A DNA stretch of 64,000 nucleotides from Pseudopithomyces maydicus (Eukaryota; Ascomycota; Dothideomycetes; Pleosporales; Didymosphaeriaceae), in contig JANTUC010000001.1 of NCBI GenBank assembly GCA_026873275.1, forward strand, positions 2,790,001-2,854,000. Reading direction: 5' to 3'. Below are positions 44,483 to 56,724 of this stretch, in pieces (the stretch's first letter is position 1; every line of letters starts with the position of its first letter). The notes under the pieces were generated by a model. The model searched no databases. It was given only the letters and a program-made list of their open reading frames with translations, and was not told the DNA's origin. A program made the translations under genes and the position numbers.

Positions 44483-45687
44483 GGTTATGAAGTGAGGAAG
44501 CAGACTACACGCGAGGGACAACGAGAACAGTGTTCATGAAGAGGCAGTGTGAGTGATTATATTATGTGGGGAGGACACGAAACTCGATCCACTACACCGT
44601 TTTGGTATTCGGAGGATTTGCCTATAGCGTGCTGCTTTTAGACGATGTACCTACACGGTGTGCATGAAGGGGACTGGAGTTTGGAAACTCCAAATTGCCA
44701 CAAGGTTCGGCAACTATTGCGCCATTTCAAAATTATTCGTCGAGGACACGGACTTCGGTTATACCCAGGTCCCTGCAGCGTCGATTCAGGCAGGCGGGTA
44801 CGTCCAGAGTTGTAGATCTTCGCAGTACAACTACGCAAGATGTGCTTGCAAAAGGCAAAAAACCTGATCACTCAAATATGCTGCATGTGGCAGGGCCGGA
44901 GGTAGGTTCATACACACGGACGACGTACTGAATTGTAAGGTGTGAACGGCTAAAAGAGACGCAGCACATTTCGCTTGTCGGCGGCCGGGCAGGCAGTCAT
45001 GGTGCTGTAAGCCCTGGATTGTCAGAAAGCATGACAGTTCTCAGGCCCCGGGGCGCAAGCATAGGGCCGTCGCCCGGACGGACCGGTGAAGGCGTAGGTA
45101 CGTACCTACTCGTACGGATACGGCGCTGAACGCGGCGTGGGGACTAGCGTGCATGGACAGTGGGTGCCAATCACATGTCAGTGGGGGCGACAGACACCAA
45201 TCCGTCGCTGCTGCGATGCGAGCAGGACGCGAGGGCGATGGACATCCGTGGAGCAGTGTTGCCGCGAGAGAGCAGAGGGCAGAGAGAAGGCGGATGCAGG
45301 TGCAAGGCCGCGCATCCGCCGGTGGGGGAACCTGCGACTTGGCGTGTCTTGCGCTGCTGTGGCGCGGGGTCGTGGGTCGCAACTGCCACACTTCACCTTC
45401 GCCGCTTCTACCAGCGGGATGACGGAAGGTGCGCGATCCGAGCGCGCCTTTGTCTCGCCGGTGCTGGCCATGGCTGGGCTGTGTGCCGCCCCGTCGCTTC
45501 ATGTTTCCTGTTCCTGTAATTGATTAACCGCCGCTGTCTGGGATCCGCCAGCTTGCGGGAGCGCGCGGATACACAGAGAGACACTGCCACCGAGATCAAG
45601 TCCACATTGAGCCTGACCCCGAGCCCGACATCTGGCCTCGACGCCCTCAATGCCACCTTTCCACCTCCACGAGCCCACCGCAACACC
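44483..45687. promoter_or_regulatory. Divergent intergenic region, GC-rich toward the LCAT-type gene
   Basis: About 1.2 kb between two divergent starts. From 45040 to 45500 open frames overlap on both strands in several frames, a shadow pattern of GC-rich sequence rather than a gene. The 150 bp before 45688 are CA-rich leader-like sequence with CAACACCATGAC around the start. Confidence 0.45.
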
Positions 45688-48484
45688 ATGACGGAGCGCC
45701 CACCCACCTCGACCGTCCAACACCAGGACCGCCAAAATGCCCTCGCCGACATCCACTTTGCCGACATCGTCGATGGCGACCTCACGCCTTCCGAGGACGA
45801 GACCCCCGAGGAGCGCAGGCTGGAGCTCGAGACGGTGCAGTCCGCCATAGGCGTCAGCATTGGCCAGCAGCAGACGCGCTTGACCTCGCCCAAGACACCC
45901 GCTGCCGAAAAGGCCGCCGCCTTGGACGAGGGTGATGGCAGCGCGCTCTTCGAGGGCTGGGAACAGTCGCTAGACCAGTCTGTCGAGCAGCTCTCGCCGC
46001 CCGCCGTGCCTCGCGAGTTTCCCCGCCACCCGCCGCCCACACAGCCAACGCCATCGGAGCCTAGCAGGGAGGGCCAAGGGAAGGAGCAGATTGAAAGGCT
46101 GCCCTCGCCGTGGAGAGCTGGCCCCAGGACCTTCACAAAGCTGGACAGCCACCGGGCAGCCCTGCGCGACACTCTCAACACCAAGTCGAGGCGGCGGACC
46201 ATGTCTGGTGGTGCGAGTGACTATCTCAAAAATACATACCATTCAATCTGCCGTCAATGCCAAAGACGTCTGGTCTACTAAACTTCTCGCTTCCCAGCTT
46301 CTCTGTATCCTCCTTTGACAATGTTGGCCGACATTCTCATGTTCATGCATCGCAGCACCGCAAACCCGTCTCTTCCCGTCCGCGCCCAGGCACCTTCTCA
46401 AATTTGCCGCAGCACGACGGTGCCGTTGCGACGAGACCTGTCCGTCCCAGTGATAGAAGTCGTTCTCGCAGCGTAAGCCAAACGCGACAAGCAGGTACCA
46501 ATCCGACCACCCAGCGCGACGTTAGCCCAGAGACCGGGCCGGACACGGAGGACACAGATGGAAGCATGACCCCTCCAGAAGCACGTGCAGCCGAACCCGC
46601 CAAGCGACCACCGTCAGTTCTCCGCAGGTCAAACTCAGAGGGCTCTCTTCTCCTCTATCGCTCCCGATCTTTTGCTTCCTCACTTGGTGACGACTCGCGC
46701 TTCGAGCATGTGTCGGAACAGGTGAACAGCCGCTTGAAGGCGATCAAGGATAGCTGGCAGGACTCGAATTTCAAGCTATCGGTTCCTTCCATGCCGAATT
46801 TCAGCTTCGCCTCCAGGGATGATATGTTTCGAAGACAGAGCGGCACCTCGACTCCGCGCATGGCGAGCGGAGATGCTCCCTCAAACATACGAGTGAGTTT
46901 TTTGCCAACAACTCCAATGCTCCGTCTCGACGGACATCTATACGGAAACCGAGGGCCAAGGAAGGCTCAGTGGATGCGGGGAGCAGCCCCACGACGCATC
47001 CGTACTTCTCGGCTGCACTCAAAGAACTGGAGGGTGACTTGGTTATCCTTGGTGGGTACCGTGGATCGATCCTGCGTTCCGCAGAGCCACCCCACCGCCA
47101 GCTCTGGGTCCCTATCAAGGTTGGTTTAAACCTCCGGAAAGTGGACCTTGAGATCGGGCTAAATCCCGAGGACGAGGAGAGCATGGAAGAACGCATCATT
47201 CCAGGTGGTATGCTTACACATATTGGGCCTGTCGATATAGCAAAGCGGTTATTCAAACGGCTCCGGTCATGCGAAAACGCAAGGTCCGGTCGTCTAAGAG
47301 TGCACGACTACGGTTACGATTGGAGGCTGTCACCACATCTGCTCAGTCGAAAAATGATCGAATACCTCGAAAAGCTTCCATGCAACCAACCGGGTGTACC
47401 TGCTGAGAAACGCGGCGCCACTGTTATTGCTCACTCTCTCGGTGGTCTAATAACCCGACATGTGATCAATCAGCGGCCAGAATTGATTTCAGGGGTAGTG
47501 TATGCCGGCGTACCTCAGCGGTGCATCAATATTCTAGGGCCATTCCGAAACGGTGACGACGTACTACTCTCTTCGCGAGTATTGACTGCTCAAGTAAACT
47601 TTACTATTCGAACTTCATATGCACTCCTACCACTTGATGGGAAATGCTTTCTCAATAAACATACTAAAGAAGAGTATCCTGTAGATTTCTTCGATCCAAA
47701 AATGTGGGAAGAGTACAGACTATCGCCATGTATTGCCCCAGCTCTTCCCGCACCTCTTCCCACATCCAGCTCAAACTTGAGCGTGAGTAATTTGCTTAGC
47801 GCCATGTCGCAAGCCCTGCCCTCACTGCCGGGGCGCAAAAATAGCATGAGCACATTGAAAGAAAAAGAGAGTATGGTAGGGTCGTCCAATCCATCGAACT
47901 CGGGATTCAGAGAGGCTGCACGAAATGCTACTGAGAAAGTGGCGGAAGGTGGCGCTGAAGCATCTGGCTTCGAACCGAGCATGCAGACTGGCTCGACACA
48001 TCCTTCGACTCCTGCCATCACTACCACGATTCCTCATGATCAAGCTGTAGCGTACCTTACTCGCACGCTCGCCGAAATAAAGAAGTTCAAGCAAGAGCTT
48101 GATCACCGCCCAGAGCATACCGAGTCAAATGCGTACCCGCCAATTGCGCTCATCTACGGGAAATCTACACCCACCGTTTACGGTGCGAAAGTCGAAAGCC
48201 GCGAAGCGATCAAACGCGCCGATGTGTATGATGAGCTTGCATTTGCGAGCGGAGATGGCGTGGTGTTGGCGAGGGCAGCCATGGTACCGCATGGGTACAG
48301 CGTGGTTCGTGGGGGTGTAGTGCCGAGCGAGAGGGGCCACGTCACTCTTCTCGGAGATCTCGAAGCTGTAGGCAGGTGTCTCTATGCCGTGGTGGGTGCC
48401 AGAAAACGAGGGATTGGTTTGGGCAAGGCGGCAGTAGAAGGAAAACCTAAAGAGGTGGGCCAGACAGCAGGGGTAACATTTTGA
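45688..48484 (+). CDS. LCAT/lipase-type alpha/beta hydrolase; frame break at 46228-46232
   Basis: Large fungal hydrolase, about 909 residues if the break is repaired. Exons are 45688-46892 and 46961-48484; the 68-bp intron (GTGAGT...GCCAAG) joins APSNIR to EGSVDAGSS. The N-terminal 400 residues are disordered, Ser/Pro/Arg rich (SRSRSVSQTRQ, LRRSNSEGS). The catalytic part begins with LVILGGYRGSILR (oxyanion region) and contains LRVHDYGYDWRLSPH and TVIAHSLGGLITRHVI, the GxSxG-type nucleophile elbow (AHSLGG). A second disordered insert follows, then a C-terminal block (PPIALIYGKSTPTVYGAK ... GVVLARAAMVPHGYS). Early on, YLK and PFNLPSMPKTSGLLNFSLPSF are in different frames; one missing A in the A5 run at 46228-46232 reconciles them. 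Acyltransferase or phospholipase activity is inferred from family only. Confidence 0.8.
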
Positions 48485-48837
48485 GCATTTGAGTATACGT
48501 TGCATATCAAGCAGTTGGTTAATAAAGGAAAATATGGAAAAGAGTAGAAACCGAGCGATCGGGTTAACGATTTATCACTATGAATTTGTACAATAATCAG
48601 CGACGCATATAGACGAGCATCAGAATGCAATGTGGCATCGCAACTACCACTCACGAACTTGTAAAGTAAAGCATAAGCATAATATGTTTTGAAATATGTA
48701 TAGACACATGCCACCGTATTGAACTAGATGTTCAGTACCCAGGATACCCTTCTGACGCTATTGCGCTAATGTGGTCAGGAAGAGCCCAAACATGCCATTC
48801 AATACCAGCCAGATAGAAAAAACACCCTCTCCCTTAT
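48485..48837. other. Convergent spacer
   Basis: 353 bp between the LCAT-type stop and the PRP18 stop. AT-rich, no gene; expected to hold both polyadenylation regions. Confidence 0.55.
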
Positions 48838-49923
48838 TCAACCCATGAGCTGGAGCTGATCCGTGGGTGGCCATCTCGTCTGAGCAAAACTCAAGCACCG
48901 CTTAATGCTCTGCAGGTACTTTCTTGTAATCTCGTCACTCATGATGTGCGCTGCGTTCTTATCGCTCTCGTGCAATTTCTCACGTGCACTCCGCTCGTGA
49001 ATACCCACCATGGTAACACCGATTGGCCAGGCTGCCTTGCCGATAGACAGTCGCAGATAGCCGTCGTTCGCATCAACATATCTTCGCTCTTGCGCCGCAA
49101 GCACAATCTCGACAACTGGCTCGAGAACGCTATCGGGTAGGTCGTATTTTTCCATTTTCTTGAAGAGCGGGCGCAGGTTCTCGCGGGCCTGAACCATGGC
49201 GTTGTAGGCCTGTTTACCAGGGTAACTGTTTATGACTTCGACGGTGCGGCGAGCGAGTGTGTCCTCCCATTCCTGTAGTACCATGGTGAAGTAGCTGGCA
49301 AGCTGCCTGAACAAGAATTCCCGGCCTTGGGTGTCCTTCGGCAGGGTGGGTGAGACTTTCATGTCTTTTTCTGGGACAAGCTGGAGGGTTGTGGGTATGG
49401 GTCCGTCTGTGAGGGTAGCCTTGAGGGCATCTTTTCCGACGCGCTTCTTGTATCGTTGGAGTCGCTGCTTGTGTGTTTCGCCGAAGAGGATCGCGGGCTC
49501 ATCGAGCGCTCTCAACTTCACAACCAACTCCTCTTCCGCTATATCTTCGTCCTCCGGAACTGGCGTGCCTTCCTCTCCATCCTCGGATTTCTTAGGTGGC
49601 AGATCCGGAAGACCTACTCGCTTTCTCCGTATGCGTTCCTCCTCCTCCGCTTCTTCCTCCCGCCGCCGTCGTGTCTCTTCTTCCAGTTTTCTCCTCTTGT
49701 CGCGGCGCTCTGCTTCTCGCTCTGCTTCCTCTTCCTCTGCTTTCCGCTTTAGGGCAATCTTTTCGCGCCTCGAGGCGTCGGCGGCTTCTTGTTCGGCGCG
49801 ATATTGGGCCTGTCGCTGCTGCTCGAGCTCTTTGCGGGAGAGGAACTTCTTGGAGGAGTCGGCGGGCGGCGCTGATTGCTTGGCCTTGTTGATCTGGGCG
49901 GACATGAGTTTTGCGAAGTCCAT
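48838..49923 (-). CDS. PRP18: Pre-mRNA-splicing factor Prp18
   Basis: U5 snRNP-associated factor for the second step of splicing, nuclear. Single exon, 361 residues from MDFAKLMSAQINKAK (ATG at 49923; an upstream ATG at 49947 adds eight residues). Order of parts: the N-terminal SFM/PRP4-like start, a long Glu/Arg-rich helix (about 30-110, REAERRDKRRKLEEE...), a conserved LRALDEPAILFGETHKQRLQRYKK block (about 150, the RxLgePi.LFGE motif), and the C-terminal Prp18 helical domain. The last contains GREFLFRQLASYFTMVLQEWE, the conserved-loop sequence ANDGYLRLSIGKAAWPIGVTMVGIHERSAREK, and RKYLQSIKRCLSFAQTRWP. Complete and intact. Divergent from SAP18 across 327 bp. Confidence 0.95.
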   Translation of the reverse strand: MDFAKLMSAQINKAKQSAPPADSSKKFLSRKELEQQRQAQYRAEQEAADASRREKIALKRKAEEEEAEREAERRDKRRKLEEETRRRREEEAEEEERIRRKRVGLPDLPPKKSEDGEEGTPVPEDEDIAEEELVVKLRALDEPAILFGETHKQRLQRYKKRVGKDALKATLTDGPIPTTLQLVPEKDMKVSPTLPKDTQGREFLFRQLASYFTMVLQEWEDTLARRTVEVINSYPGKQAYNAMVQARENLRPLFKKMEKYDLPDSVLEPVVEIVLAAQERRYVDANDGYLRLSIGKAAWPIGVTMVGIHERSAREKLHESDKNAAHIMSDEITRKYLQSIKRCLSFAQTRWPPTDQLQLMG

Positions 49924-50250
49924 GGCGGCGGTGGTGACAGCGTGCACGAGGGAAGAATGGGCTCAGAGGAATCAGTGGAGGAGAAGCAGTGCAGCATGGT
50001 GAACCATAGCGGCGGGACCACCGTCGCCGAGACGCTAGTCGCAGTTGCAGCTACCCCAGGTGGAGGAGCTTGAGCTTCGTTCCTGAAAGCGTCCGTTGTC
50101 CCTCGAAGAAAGAACAGTGCTCGAAGGCCGAGCGTAATCGCAGTCCCGCTTTATCGAATCCTAGCGCTACAGCATCGAACCGCAACCTTTTACAGCTCAA
50201 CTCTGCCCATCGGTTTTGAGCCCTCCACACGCGTAGCAGCAAACGCGACA
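49924..50250. promoter_or_regulatory. Bidirectional promoter PRP18 / SAP18
   Basis: 327 bp between the two divergent start codons. No other gene fits. The CAGTCG-type leader before 50251 and the AACGCGACAATGG start context support the SAP18 start. Confidence 0.55.
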
Positions 50251-51023
50251 ATGGCAGTCGACCGCCAGACCACCACGCCCTTCCTCCTTCGCCTATTTTA
50301 CAAGCAAAACAGCTTCCACGATACCGATGCCTTCGATCCTATGCGCCGGCTCCCTCAAAACCTACAGATCTATACCTGGCAATCATGCACCTTACGCGAG
50401 CTCTCTTCTCTCTTGCTCACCACCCTGCCAAACCTCCTCCCACAGCCATACGCCGGGACGCGCATCGCCTTCCGATTGATATACGGTGACATGAATGGGC
50501 CACAGCGACCGGGGACACCTGCGCGCTTCACAAGCAGAGAGCTGGGGAGCGTCATCGTTGGCGCAAATGCGCACCCGGACCAGGAGGAGGGCGACGAGGA
50601 GAAAATGGATGTTGGCGAGGCACTGAAGCAGCTAGATGGCGATCCAGAGAAGAGTCTCAGTGATGCGAAATTTGTCATTGGGGACTATGTCTCGTGCGCC
50701 ATCTTCCCGCCGCTGCCAGACGGCAGCGTGCAAGCTGCGCCGCCTCCACCGACTGGACCTGCGAGAGGGCCACTGTCACGGGATACTTATGGCGGGCGAG
50801 GAGGCCGAGACTACGCAAATGGGTACGGTGGAAGGGGAGGGCATGACGGATTTGGCAGAGGAGGAGGTAGAGGGGGCGGCCGCTTTGACGACAGAAGAGA
50901 CTTTGGCGGCGTACCGTCTGGCGAATGGCGACGAGGCGAGGCACCACCAGAGAGGGAGCCAGCTCACGGTGGTTGGAGGGGGGCAGAGAAGGCGGACGTG
51001 GGCGTGGGCGAGGGCGATGGTAG
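50251..51023 (+). CDS. SAP18: SAP18-like Sin3/ASAP complex subunit; frame break at 50978-50983
   Basis: Ubiquitin-fold protein of the Sin3 histone-deacetylase and ASAP splicing-related complexes. The start at 50251 (MAVDRQTTTPFLLRLFYKQNSFH) leads straight into the SAP18 domain. Hallmarks are PFLLRLFYKQ, LQIYTWQSCTLRELSSLLL and GTRIAFRLIYGD, then FTSRELGSVIVG and a final GDYVSCAIFPPLPDG. A Gly/Arg/Tyr-rich tail follows (GGRGGRDYANGYGGRGGHDG...). After PAHGGWR the open frame drifts into a non-RGG sequence and runs to 51165. Adding one G to the G6 run at 50978-50983 instead gives GREGGRGRGRGRW and a stop at 51023, a much better end. Repaired length is 257 residues. A third case where a housekeeping gene is broken only at a homopolymer. 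Confidence 0.87.
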
Positions 51024-52719
51024 ACTTGCCAGCCACTACTATCTGCTCTCCATCTACCCTCCGGAGTGCTCAAGTGCCATATTAATTACTTCGACCGGTA
51101 AGATTGCTCCCGGAATCTCTGGCAGATATCCTTTTCTAACCAGGCAGTTTGTAACCATACTTTAGGAGGGAGAAGCCGTGGCCAAGCGACCTGCAGCCCG
51201 CACGGAGAACCTGGTCGGAATTACAACCTGCATGTCATCGAAAGTGGACATGTTGGAAGTTCCACAGGGTAATACTCTCGCATGCTCGGGTGCGCGCAGT
51301 GCATGCCTTGGTCACAGTCTCTGCGCCTCGGATGCCAGAGACCCGTTTGTATAACGCGCCATATGACCGTCGCGTCGTAGCTCCCATGTTGTGAACCATG
51401 CAATACCTTGTCAGCCAAAGCATGAGCGTGAATACCCAGATAAGCAATTCATTCGGTTTCTTTTTAAAATAAAATAAAATAAAATTTATGTCGAAATTCT
51501 GTTGGTCACATCTACGCATAGAATAGTTAGATGAAATAGGATTCTAGAATATCGTAAAATATCACAGTTTTCTCCTAGGCATATTCGGTCAATGCGTGGT
51601 GATTTATGGCAATGACCATGAATTCAAGTACATGAGTAGCTGTTGTACCTCGTTAGGTTTGCCGGTGTTCAGTGCAGTATTTTTGTCCTCGTAGATGTCA
51701 TTGTAGATCTGAGAAAGATAATCACTACCTCCAACCAAGCTACGTGTCTGATTTAGGATAGCAAGACGTCATTTTCGACTGCAGATCAACTGGCATGGAC
51801 TGGGATTGCCAGTTTGAACTGTCAGTAATCATATAAAAGTGTACCCATCAAATACAAACCCGGGACTATGGTCTAGAAAGGCGCAGTGAACGCGTTAGCA
51901 AATTGAAAAGTGCTTTCTATCGCGCTATAAGATACAGATTTCGAAAGCAATATCTGCGACCTTAAGGCCACGTGTGCTGCTACCGTCCGGGCATACATTA
52001 CTCACTCTGTACTTTCTTCGACGAGCTGGATCAACCCTAAATCGGTTCGAGCAGGAACGCGCGTACCGCTCCTTCTGTGTGTACTATAGATCCTTCGAAT
52101 GCCAAAGCTCACAGCCACTGTTTACCATATGGGGCATATAAACTTGGAGCTATTCTCCCATGCTCTAAATCTTCGGTCAATGGCTCCCATGGATTTACAT
52201 CCGCTTCCCCCTGCTCGCCACGCTTGAGGATGTGCGGCAGCAGACCCCTTCACATTCATTGAAACCCCACAAAAAGCAGAGAATACACGAGAGGATGTGA
52301 GTTGATAGAGTTCCAAATATATTTAGAATCATGTTCAACAACCTATTCGTATTGTCGACCTCGTGCTATTTATCGGCAGGACTAGGCAAGACGAACCGTG
52401 GTTGATGCCTTCCCGCCGAGGTTCCGCACACAGAGGCAATAGTGTCAGCTGAAATCCCAACTAACCTACATACTGGCCATCTGGCATTGATTCGCTGTGG
52501 TTGTGCTCGGTGCGTCTTTGGTTTGTGAGCCTGCCCCACTTTCTTTTTACTCGGACTTGACGCGCGTTCATGTGCCCCGCCACAAACGCACTCAGCACCC
52601 GTCTCACGCCACTACGTCCAACTGCTGCTGATGCACCTTACCAAACTGGTATCAAAGACTTCGGAAGCAATTGTTTCGTACCTAAAAGGCCAGTTGGATA
52701 GCTAGAGGCTAGTGTTGCG
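51024..52719. other. Intergenic region, no gene supported
   Basis: About 1.7 kb. An AAAAT microsatellite lies at about 51464-51487. The rest is AT-balanced sequence with short unsupported frames. The 3' end near 52560-52719 is the DML1 promoter region. Confidence 0.45.
51464..51487. repeat. (AAAAT)n microsatellite
   Basis: Four to five copies of a 5-base A/T unit directly visible, in an intergenic region. Confidence 0.8.
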
Positions 52720-54659
52720 ATGCATGAGATCGTCACCCTCCAGTTTGGTCAGCGGAGTAACTACCTAGGAACCCATTTTTGGAATACGCAGGTACGTACG
52801 TGGCTGAGGAGCACATATTACCTTTAGTCAAGCTGCCTTTCGCTCCCCGTATCCGTCCTCTACCTTTTGGCTTTGCCAAGCTTGTGGTCTTTGAAATTAA
52901 TGCATCTACACAGGAGTCCTATTTCACGTACGGGTCCGAGGAAGAATCACCTGTCAACCATGATATCCACTTCCGAGCTGGCATTGCCCCAGATGGTTCC
53001 GATACATTCACACCTCGGACGCTTATCTATGACCTCAAGGGTTCGTTTGGTAGCATGAGGAGGATCAACGCTCTCTATGAAGCCGAAGACGATATCAATG
53101 TAGACCATTCTAGTGTCTGGCCATCGAAACCAATCGTTCATCGCACTGCACCAATTCCGCAGTCAGAGTACCAGACACACCTTGACGCTGGCCTGGAACC
53201 TCCTGCACTCAGCACTTCGACTGTTCGGTACTGGTCGGATTATTCACGTGTCTTTTACCATCCTAGATCGTTGATACAACTGTCCGAGTTTGACGTCAAT
53301 GATAGTTTGATGCCCTTTGAGAAATGGCAAGTTGGTATGGAGCTGTTCGAGAAGCTTGAGAAGAATGATGATCTAGTAGATCAAGACCTCCGGCCCTTGA
53401 TCGAAGAGTGCGATGGGATTCAAGGTCTTCAAATTATGACAGGTGTAGATGATGCCTGGGGAGGTTGGGCAAGTGGATGGCTTGAGAGACTGCGAGACGA
53501 GTATGGAAAGTTGAGTATCTGGACATGGGGACTTGGAGACCAGGGTGGAAACTTGTCGATCCCAAGAGTATGCAACAATCCCAGGGTGGAGAAAGTGACT
53601 GACGATTAGCAGGAGAAACGATTGCAACAGATTGAAAACTCATCACGATCATTGCACGCACTCGCTGAGCAGTCGTCGGTGTATATTCCAGTTTCGAACA
53701 CGCCGATCAAAATGCCGTCTTATCTCACTCTAAACGGCACCTCGGCATGGCACATTGGGGCTCTCCAGGCTCTCGCGCTAGAGAGCATGACCGTGTCTTC
53801 AAGATTGAGATCTGCTGTTGGTGGCAGAGGTACCCTCCAGGATATCGAGGAGACGTTCAACAGCACCGGGAAGCGTCGGATTGCCAAGCTTGAAATGAGT
53901 ATTGCAGATCCAGACGTGCTGTCAGAAAAAGCATCCGCGGATATTGCTCTTGCTGAAAAAGCCGGATCCACGACATGCCAACAAGCGAGCGAAGACGAAG
54001 AAGAATTGACGAATTTCGACATTGACGTCTTCACCAAGGATTATCGAGTTGGGGCCCCGCGTAATGTGAAGCGCGAACATGTTTTCGGCAGGGCAGAGGC
54101 TACGCGAGGCGCCTGGAACCTGAGCGAAGGTCGGGATCCTCATGATAGGTTCGGTGATGGGCCTACGGTGCAAAGGTACGTTGCATCCAGCGGTCTGCAA
54201 TCTATGATCTCACTTGTTGTTTATTCACGCATGGGCACCGAGTACGGCGTACGACAAAACGAGTCAGCGCATCGTACTATCGAAAATTGGGTCACGTTGA
54301 GAGCAACTCTAAAATGCCTAACCGAATCCCTAGTCCATCAGCAACTGATAGGGAAAAGTTGTTCAATCAGCTGACAATCACGCAGATTTGCGGCACCGCT
54401 GCTCTTCCCACTTCTCGACAGTTTTCCAACATCCATCTTGGACATTGGCAACGGGCAGGCACGTAACGTTGCGGTTCACTCGGGGCTTACGACTAGCACG
54501 ACGGTTGCCAACCAAGTGCGGGCCATGGAGCAGATTGTGCGGCGCATGCACATGGTGGGCATTGACGAGCGTGAAGCCCTCTGCCACGGGCTGCAGACCA
54601 TGGCAGAAGAATACGACGAGGGTTGGGATAGCGGAAGCGACAGTGATGAGGACGAGTGA
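52720..54659 (+). CDS. DML1: DML1/Misato family protein (tubulin-like, mitochondrial inheritance)
   Basis: Tubulin/FtsZ-related protein needed for mitochondrial partitioning in yeast. Exons are 52720-52791, 52914-53567, 53613-54175 and 54386-54659, giving 520 residues, normal for fungi. Exon 1 encodes MHEIVTLQFGQRSNYLGTHFWNTQ, the typical Misato N-terminus. Exon 2 begins ESYFTYGS and contains TPRTLIYDLKGSFG, YWSDYSRVFYHPRSL, and GIQGLQIMTGVDDAWGGWASGWLERLRDEY, the conserved GFQ...D...G motif. Exon 3 has SWxxA-like TSAWHIGALQALALESMT. The last exon has PLLFPLLDSFPTSILD, then GLTTSTTVANQV and the acidic end EEYDEGWDSGSDSDEDE. The last intron is 210 bp, long for this genome. Splices are all consensus (GTACGT, GTATGC, GTACGT). 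Confidence 0.9.
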
Positions 54660-56724
54660 GGGGATCAAGAAGAAAAATCCGGTTCGTCCAGCAAGACGCC
54701 TACATGAGCCACAGTGTCGGAAGCCGGCCAGCGGGCGGTCAGTCTGACGGAGGGTATATTCACCGTGTTATCAATAAATGCACCAGTTCCCCACCGTCAG
54801 TGACGATTGTGGATTGGCCTGAGGTTTTCTCGCGAGCCCGGCATTGACAGCAAAGCCACATGGGCGACCCATGCGTGCCCAACGGCAGCCTATCGATAAC
54901 AGCCGCTATGCGGTTTCGGGCATCCCAATAATCCTGCGACTGCGTCATGCCGGCGGATGGGTTGATGGCCTACCAGACGACGTGCGCGAAGGCTTATCGG
55001 GGGTTGAGTGATGAGCAGCGCTGGAGGATCGAGGGTCAAACGTGGAAAGGCGAGGCGGCACAGTTCAGACCCGTGGGCCGTTGCAACGCCCTGGGCTTGG
55101 AGGAGCAACCGTCGTCGGCACAGGCCGAAGCCACGGCTGGCAAAGAGGACGCACGACGACGATGCGGGACCTGGCGGGTACCATGGAATGTGTTCGCAGC
55201 GTGTTGGGCGGCGGCGTCCTTGGAAGGCGGATAAACATGTGCCTGGGCGATGAAAAAAACACTTCTACGGTACTTACGGGCTGCATGGGCTTGCAGGCAA
55301 CGAACGGCGGGCTCAGTCAGATCAAGTGGACCTCCGTCCGCTTTGCTCCCGTGGCGGCCGCAACTGCTGCAGGAACAATCAAAAGGCTGGCGCGGGGTAG
55401 CGCAGGACAAGCAGCAGCGGTGCCAGAGCAGCAGCAGCGCAGCGGTGGTGATATCATGGGTTGGCGTGGAGTCGTGGACGTCGCCCACAGGCGGTAAGCC
55501 GTGTAGCCGTGAAGCCTCCAGGGCTCCCCCCCCCCGCGACACAGTGCCGCCGTACCCCGCCATCGCGACGGGCAACCCAGCCTTGCTGCCAGCCCCATGC
55601 AGCAGCCTCTCACTTTCTGCTCTCCGCCGTCCCTATCAACCGCCCCCAGTGCAACCAGCGCAGCCAGTGCAACCGTCCACCTCGAAGCGGCAGCTGCGCA
55701 ACAAGACTCGGGCCTATCTCCCTCAACGAGGCTGGTCGGCAGAAGCGCACGTCGCCATGGGCCCACCAGATCGCCGTGCTGCTATTTTAGCTGCTCAAGC
55801 TCCCCCCGGCGCCCGTGCATCCCAGCCATGGTCCACCAGCCGAGCGACCGAGCGACCGAACAACGGCTGCCCTGGCACCATTGCATCATGCCCACTCTCC
55901 CGCAGCAGACGAGCAGAGAGTACCGCCGGACGCCTCCTCTGCACAACTCAGCCCAACCCCCATAACCTTCTCGCCTCGTTGTCCATGCACCCCGTCTCCA
56001 CCCTGCAGAGGCTGAGTCGCACTCGCCAGCAACTCTCAGCTGCACCCATCCACCGACCCTCCACCGACCATCCACCGACCCTCTGCCCCCAGCCGGCAAG
56101 GATCAGCCGCATCTTGCGGCCTCTGCTTTTTTTTCCCGCGATTTGCACAATGCTGTCGTGAGAGAGGGCCATAGCGTGCTGCTTACATCCCAGTCAGCCC
56201 ACATGCAGAGCTAACTTCAGAGTTGTGATCCGCGACCTTCGGTCACCTCCCAAGTTGGCAGCCTGCCCTTCAGCCTATCGGAGACCAACCTCAACTATCG
56301 AATTGCCCTGTCCGTCGCCCTCTCGCCACCCATGCTCCAGTCATACGAGAGCACGCTCCACTGTCAACCTTGCCCAAAGTCTACACCACTGCACCAATAC
56401 GGGCATTAGTACACGTAGTGGCATCTGAGCTTCGCTTAGCACATGCAACCTTGCCGTTTCCACAGCAGCAATGCTCGTTGCTGGGATCCCACTTTCCAGA
56501 CGGTTGGCAGCCCACATGCTAGCCCCCCGACTGCAGTACATATGAGCTCCTCCGCCCTCCTCTGGCCTCTTATTGAGCCTCAACTCGCACAGTACCTGTA
56601 ATCACCCAGCCTCTGGCAATATAACCCAGCCTCCGACGTGCAACTCGCTCGCTACGGTTGCACTGTTACCTTCGTTATATATTCCCAATCATCCACACTG
56701 TCGTTGTTCAACTTCAAGACAAAA
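54660..56724. other. Long GC-rich intergenic region, no gene supported
   Basis: About 2.06 kb. Several overlapping frames of 100-300 codons on both strands (55036-56161) are Pro/Arg/Ala/Ser shadows of a C-rich sequence and show no family motif. A C10 run lies at 55526-55535. The 300 bp before 56725 are CT-rich and leader-like, expected for the strongly expressed type of wall-protein gene that follows. Confidence 0.4.

Noticed and set aside
45408..46202. 264-codon frame on the minus strand
   Set aside because: Antisense to the LCAT-type N-terminus; low-complexity Ser/Arg composition with no motif.
55036..56161. Long open frames on both strands (up to 303 codons)
   Set aside because: They overlap each other in several frames, are Pro/Arg/Ser/Ala-rich as expected from a C-rich stretch, and show no domain, signal peptide or intron logic.
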